Below are positions 25,341 to 29,288 of a stretch of 29,288 bases of DNA, one piece after another. The notes under the pieces were generated by a model. It was not told the origin of the DNA. It was given only the letters and a program-made list of their open reading frames with translations, and ran no database searches. Source of the DNA: Triparma columacea (taxonomy: Eukaryota; Sar; Bolidophyceae; Parmales; Triparmaceae); assembly GCA_030267965.1 (NCBI GenBank), contig BRYA01000510.1, forward strand, positions 1 to 29,288, written 5' to 3'. Every line of letters begins with the position of its first letter. The first letter of the stretch is position 1. Both the position numbers and the translations under genes were made by a program.

Positions 25341-26693
25341 ATGTCCTCCTTCCGTCCTCTCCCTCTTAATCCTCCCCTACCCACATCTCCCACATCCAAC
25401 CACACCTACACAACCACCTTAACGACATACTACATAACCCTCCTAACCCCCCCTAACCCCCAATCCCCCACGACCGTTGTTTCCTTGCTAGTCCCACAGA
25501 GTAGGATCCACGAGTATGTATTCAACGCTGGTTTACCCTCCCTTTATAAGCAAGTCCAGTCCCCTTACCTTCTGATCGTTGTTAAACCGTTTAAAACAGG
25601 ACCTAGGGTTACGGACGATGAAGTTAAGGAGGATGTAGGTGGTTTGATAAAACGGCTCGTCTCATACTACACGACAATATCACCACAACCTCTTAATACA
25701 AACGTAGCTATAATGGCTGTAGGTGGGGGTGTTGATTACAGTATATTACAATCTACTGATACCACTTTAATTACATCCTCGCCTGTTGAGAGTTTGGAGG
25801 GTGTGGAGAGTAGATGTTTATTCTTTAAATCAAACGAAGGTGTATGTCAAAGTGAGGGTTACGTATATAACAATGGGGTCTACTATGATAAACTACTGTT
25901 CGAGTATCATCATGTAATGGTAGCTGCACTTGCAATAGGTCTTAACGGAGGTGTTGAAATAGATGATGATGAGGAGAGGGAGGTGGTTGTTGTCGGGTTA
26001 GGTAGTGGAACACTTAGTATGTACTTATATGAACACCTAAACATACTACCAAACGTTGGTAAAGTAACAACGATTGAACTTGACACTTCAGTTGTAGACA
26101 TAGCATCAACGTACTTCGGGTTCTCTCCCTCACCCTCTAACGAAGTTGTCATTGGTGATGGTATAAAGATCAAACAACTCATACCACGAGAATCAAACAA
26201 TGTTGCATGCGTACTTGTTGATGTTGATAGTAAAGACGATACTTCAGGTATGGCCTGCCCACCCCCATGTTTCGTATCTTTATCCTACCTTCAGGAGCTT
26301 AAATCAATGGTTAATTCATCTAATGGTTGTGTAATTTACAACGTAAGTGCTAGAGACTCCGGGATGTGGGATATGGTTGTCTCGAGGTTCCTTGAAGTTT
26401 TTGACGTCGTGAAGGGGAGTGAGGGAAGCGAGGAGGAGGTTAATAGAGTTATCGTAGGGTATAGGGGAGGGGAGGGGGAGGAGTGGGGGAGGAGGATTGA
26501 AAAAGGTGAAAAGGGATGGGAGGATGATATTGGAGAGGCTATGAGAATGCTTAAGGATTTGGAGGTTTTAAAAGGGGGGGAAGAGGAGAGGGGGGCGGAG
26601 GGACAGGGAGAGGGTGGGGGAGGTGATAAGAAAAAGGGTGGGAAGAAAGGAAAGGGGAAAAAGGGGAAGGGGAAAGGGAAGAAGAAGAAATGA
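25341..26693 (+). CDS. METTL13 C-terminal-type methyltransferase (eEF1A N-terminal methyltransferase-like)
   Basis: A 450-residue intronless frame. It matches the C-terminal methyltransferase half of METTL13/eEF1A-KNMT, which in animals methylates the N-terminal amine of elongation factor eEF1A. Landmarks: VVSLLVPQSRIHEYVFNAG near residue 50, SRCLFFKSNEGVCQSEGYVY near 156, KLLFEYHHVMVAALAIGL, the SAM-binding motif I VVVVGLGSGTLSMYLYEHL near 213, TTIELDTSVVDIASTYFGF, and the diagnostic VDVDSKDDTSGMACPPPCFV near 293. The domain belongs to the spermidine-synthase-like branch of Rossmann methyltransferases. The separate N-terminal lysine methyltransferase half of METTL13 (about 699 residues in human) is absent, and only about 45 residues precede the first domain strand. 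The last 35 residues are a Lys/Gly polybasic tail. AT-rich codons. An AATAAA lies a few bases past the stop (26700). Confidence 0.87.
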   Translation: MSSFRPLPLNPPLPTSPTSNHTYTTTLTTYYITLLTPPNPQSPTTVVSLLVPQSRIHEYVFNAGLPSLYKQVQSPYLLIVVKPFKTGPRVTDDEVKEDVGGLIKRLVSYYTTISPQPLNTNVAIMAVGGGVDYSILQSTDTTLITSSPVESLEGVESRCLFFKSNEGVCQSEGYVYNNGVYYDKLLFEYHHVMVAALAIGLNGGVEIDDDEEREVVVVGLGSGTLSMYLYEHLNILPNVGKVTTIELDTSVVDIASTYFGFSPSPSNEVVIGDGIKIKQLIPRESNNVACVLVDVDSKDDTSGMACPPPCFVSLSYLQELKSMVNSSNGCVIYNVSARDSGMWDMVVSRFLEVFDVVKGSEGSEEEVNRVIVGYRGGEGEEWGRRIEKGEKGWEDDIGEAMRMLKDLEVLKGGEEERGAEGQGEGGGGDKKKGGKKGKGKKGKGKGKKKK

Positions 26694-26775
26694 GAAGAAC
26701 AATAAAGGAAGAATCGTTTTCAGATAGACATCTAGCACATTATCACCTAACAAAACACAAAAAGAAGACGGCTGC

Positions 26776-27252
26776 TCACTCCATAGGAGGCGGTCCTACT
26801 GAGCTGGTATCAATCCCATCCATAATAAAAGGAAACGCAGCCAGCAATAAAGAGAACCCGACAATGAACGGGAACAACAGCCAGAGTCCTACGTCGAAAC
26901 CGTCACCGGATTTACCACCGGGTATCATACCACCTAAGGTTGCGGCGCGCTTCTCTGAATCTGTCGCCTCCCAGGATGCCATCTTCTCCTCGAGGGTTAA
27001 CTTCTTTGACTCAGGCATGACGGAAGGTTCGGTTGATTGGGAGGGGGGTTTAGATGAGGTTACAACATCGTTTGAATCTACTTTACAAAGAAGAAGAGAG
27101 GAAGGACGAGATAGAGGGATGGTTGATGTCACCGACTCGGAAGGGATTTGGGAATATGATGAAGGGGAGGGACGGAATGTTAAGGAAGGATTGAATGAGA
27201 GTGTATAAGGAGTTAATAGCAATAAGACTGATAATAACGTCAATTTCGTCAT
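26776..27252 (-). CDS. Small plastid-targeted single-pass membrane protein
   Basis: The protein is 158 residues from Met at 27252. The frame has an earlier ATG at 27291, but MTKLTLLSVLLLLTPYTLSF forms a clean signal peptide only from 27252. The signal peptide ends at LS|F, and the Phe is followed by a Ser/Pro/Arg-rich, acid-poor stretch (NPSLTFRPSPSSYSQ), the bipartite presequence style of plastid proteins in red-plastid stramenopiles. The mature part has KKLTLEEKMASWEATDSEKR, a short Gly loop (GGMIPGGKSGD) and one membrane helix (VGLWLLFPFIVGFSLLLAAF), ending DTSSVGPPPME. Probably a thylakoid or plastid envelope protein. I recognise no named family. It converges on the METTL13-like gene (82 bp apart) and diverges from the cysteine-rich protein gene. 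A 172-residue frame on the opposite strand is judged a shadow. Confidence 0.72.
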   Translation of the reverse strand: MTKLTLLSVLLLLTPYTLSFNPSLTFRPSPSSYSQIPSESVTSTIPLSRPSSLLLCKVDSNDVVTSSKPPSQSTEPSVMPESKKLTLEEKMASWEATDSEKRAATLGGMIPGGKSGDGFDVGLWLLFPFIVGFSLLLAAFPFIMDGIDTSSVGPPPME

Positions 27253-27526
27253 TCCAACCCCTTCAATTTCACTAATTTGGCAAATTTGCAAGCCAGCTCG
27301 GATCAGCCTTCGGGTCTTCCAAAATTCGACAAAACCACTTGACTTGGTGTGGAATTTAAGTTCCCTCTTCCCTGATATTCTACTTCGCGAATTTGCCCCC
27401 GTTCGTGTTCGAAATCAGCCCCTCGTACCTTCTTATCTCTCCGTCTCCTTCCCTCTCTCCCTTTATTCTCTCCTGCGTCATAGTATTTCTCCTCCCCCCC
27501 CCCTCCCCCGGCTTCCCTCCATCAAT
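27253..27526. promoter_or_regulatory. Shared divergent promoter region, 274 bp
   Basis: This separates the start codons of the plastid protein (minus) and the secreted cysteine-rich protein (plus). The half next to the plus-strand gene is a long pyrimidine-rich leader (CTTATCTCTCCGTCTCC, CTCCCTTTATTCTC, CCCCCCCCCTCCCCC). No TATA box is clear. A frame opening at 27344 runs into the plus gene, but its extra 61 residues do not resemble a signal peptide. Confidence 0.5.
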
Positions 27527-29288
27527 ATGTCATCCTTCCTCCGGTACAAGCTCGTGTTTTACGTTTACTTCCTACTAATACTAGTGCAATCGACGCTTCC
27601 AATAACATTTGCGACAAACACAACCGCACCAACAGAATCCCCCACTTCCCCCCCGACTTCATCTCCAACTTCTGCCCCCACTGATTCCCCCACCGAATCC
27701 CCAACGTTTAGCCCCACGGCTAGCCCGACGCCATTCTGTGGCGCGACTCCGGCGGGCCCGGGCTACTATTGCCCATCAGGATCACCGTGTATGGATGACG
27801 AGAAGTTAGGTGAGATATACCACCCTATTGAACGCCGCGACCTGGCCACCAACCACCCTCACCCCCTCTCACCCCCTCACCCCCTCTCACCCCCTCACCC
27901 CCTCAACCCCTCCCCCCCCCCACTCCCATCCCCCTGACCTCAGCTTGCCCAACCGGGACCTCCAATGTTAACTACGGTGGTTCCTCCCTCTCCAGCTGCG
28001 CCACCTGCACAGCCCCTTCCTACGCCTCCTCCCCCGCATCTCCATCCTGCACCCCCTGTCCCCCCGGTCATTCCTGCCCCACCTCAACCTCCGACCCCAC
28101 CCCCTGCCTCGCAGGTACCTTTGCCCCCTCAAACTCCCTCTCCTGCACCCCCTGCCCTTCAGGGTACTACCAGACCTCCCCCGCCTCGACCTCCTGCACT
28201 CCCTGCCCCGCTGGGCACTCGTGCGTAGACCCAGCAGACGAGCCTACACCCTGCACCCCCGGTACGTTCTCAAACGGCGGTGTGACCACCTGCGCAGCCT
28301 GCCCTGCAGGTTACCTTTGCACGTCAACAGGCGCCATGACAAACTGCTCGGCAGGAACGTACAGCCTGTCCTCCTGGGCGACCTGCGTTACCTGCGGACC
28401 GGGAATGGAGTGCCCGTCAACAAGCGCAACACCCATACCCTGCCCATCAGGGACTTACTCAGCAGGAGGTGCGACGAACTGCGGAGCGTGCCCGAGTGGG
28501 ACGTACGCTAACGCTACGGGGTCGATTTCATGCACCCCCTGCCCTGCTGGTCACGAATGCCCTGACCCGGCGGATGGGCCGGTTACGTGCGCTGCGAACT
28601 ACAAGAGCGCGAGCGGGAGCACTAGCTGCGAACAGTGCGCTGCGGGGACCATGAGCGGGAGGGGGGCGACGACTTGCGGAGTTTGCGAACTGGGGTACTA
28701 CTGCACGCAGGGACAAGGTGAGCGGGAAGGGGAGGGGGGGGGGGAGAGAGTTTATCAAAAGAAAGACAAAGCAAGAAAGGCAAAGCAACAAACGGCTCAT
28801 CGCCCCCCCCCCCCCAACTCCCCCACTCCCCCCCTCCCCCACTCCCCCCCTCCCCCCCACAGTCATACCCTGCCCAGCTGGAAAGTTCACGTCGTCCCCC
28901 TCTTCCTTCTGCAGCCTTTGCTCCTCTGGCACGTACTCCCACTCCGGTGCAACTTCCTGTACCCCCTGCTCCCCAGGGACCCGATCGTCCTCCCCCCTCG
29001 GCTCCCCCTCATGCACCCCCTGCCTCCCCGGCCATTACTCCACCGTACCCGCCCACAACTGCACCCTCTGCCCAGCTGGGAAGACGTCGCCCTCGAACTC
29101 CCCGTCCTGCACCTCCTGCTCCCCGGGGAAGTACTCAGACGCGGACCTTGGTGCTTCAGCCTGCCTAAACTGCCCAGACGGAAAGACGTCAAGCGGGACG
29201 GCCTCTGAGTGCGAGGAATGCCCAAGGGGCTACATATCGACGGGGGGAGACACGACGTGCACACCGTGCTCGGCGGGAAAGTACTCCA
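27527..29288 (+). CDS. Secreted cysteine-rich repeat protein, ephrin-receptor-like (5' part; runs off the window)
   Basis: Exons 27527-27809, 27944-28717 and 28863-29288 (continuing beyond the edge) join at phase 1 across introns of 134 and 145 bp (donors AG|GTGAGA and AAG|GTGAGC; acceptors CCTCAG and CCCACAG). The start Met at 27527 opens a signal peptide (KLVFYVYFLLILVQSTLPIT), followed by a mucin-like SPT-rich linker (TESPTSPPTSSPTSAPTDSP) and then many Cys-rich repeats of about 15 to 25 residues, of the type C-x-x-CPAGxxS-x(n)-C. Examples are CTPCPAGHECPDPADGPVTC and CTPCSPGTRSSSPLGSPSC. This is the GCC2/GCC3, ephrin-receptor-like fold, common in very large extracellular proteins of algae and oomycetes. 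It is a likely cell-surface or wall protein. C-terminal domains, and whether it has a membrane anchor, are outside the window. Confidence 0.85.
27855..27916. repeat. Low-complexity CACCCCCTCTC tandem repeat in an intron
   Basis: CACCCCCTCTCACCCCCT repeats about five times inside intron 1 of the cysteine-rich protein gene and forms part of an unusually C-rich tract before the acceptor. Confidence 0.85.

Noticed and set aside
26690..27208. 172-residue plus-strand frame overlapping the plastid protein gene
   Set aside because: The minus strand here has a signal peptide, transit-like stretch and membrane helix, while the plus frame has no recognisable content and overlaps the METTL13-like stop codon.
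27344..27526. 61-residue N-terminal extension of the cysteine-rich protein
   Set aside because: The inner Met at 27527 gives a proper signal peptide directly, and the extension is translated from a pyrimidine-rich leader.
1..29288. CRISPR arrays, insertion sequences, retroelements or viral genes
   Set aside because: The regularly spaced repeats are protein-coding (zinc fingers, minisatellite) or telomeric. No transposase, integrase, reverse transcriptase or terminal repeats were seen on either strand.

Overview
The window is the left end of a eukaryotic nuclear chromosome. It opens with about 11.5 perfect CCCTAA telomere units, followed by a short subtelomere and then densely packed genes. 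Genes are either intronless or carry a few short introns (about 61 to 178 bp) with GT..AG borders, usually with C-rich tracts before the acceptor. The likely host is a photosynthetic stramenopile, perhaps of the Parmales/bolidophyte kind. This is inference from a signal peptide followed by Phe and a Ser/Pro-rich transit-like stretch on one protein (the plastid-targeting style of red-plastid algae), SPT-rich linkers in a secreted protein, TTAGGG telomeres and the style of the giant START-like membrane protein. No species can be proved from sequence alone.

Layout. 1-70 telomere; 71-541 AT-rich subtelomere with degenerate ~52-bp repeats. 542-8032 (-) is a 2496-residue protein with at least three START-like lipid-binding regions and a tandemly duplicated (~616 residues each) polytopic membrane module resembling XK-related scramblases. 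8748-10667 (-) is a MoeA/Cnx1E molybdenum insertase with an unrecognised tail. 11045-11991 (-) is a three-exon protein with two copies of a VNSNS-type domain (DUF7726-like). 12551-13672 (+) is a divergent actin-related protein, closest in memory to Arp10. 13855-16865 (-) holds two tandem paralogous C2H2 zinc-finger genes with 8 and 13 fingers. 17176-18983 (-) is a two-exon AlkB-type dioxygenase fused to an Arg/Asp-rich N-terminus; a 63-N assembly gap lies just upstream. 19375-19860 (-) is ribosomal protein eL21. 20734-21807 (-) is an unrecognised three-exon protein sharing a 151-bp promoter region with OPA3 (21959-22945, +, three exons). 22996-24271 (-) is a probable mitochondrial protein. 25341-26693 (+) is a METTL13 C-terminal-type methyltransferase. 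26776-27252 (-) is a small plastid-targeted membrane protein. 27527 to the right edge (+) is the start of a secreted cysteine-rich (ephrin-receptor-like) repeat protein that runs off the window.

Most genes are unrelated housekeeping functions (translation, Moco synthesis, mitochondria, protein methylation). No operon-like system or mobile element is visible. The lineage-specific and most interesting material lies in the telomere-proximal 17 kb: the START/XK-like fusion with internal duplication and a likely conversion tract, and the zinc-finger pair, in which framework residues are almost fixed while the DNA-contact positions vary. One zinc-finger gene ends exactly in a short interstitial telomere repeat.
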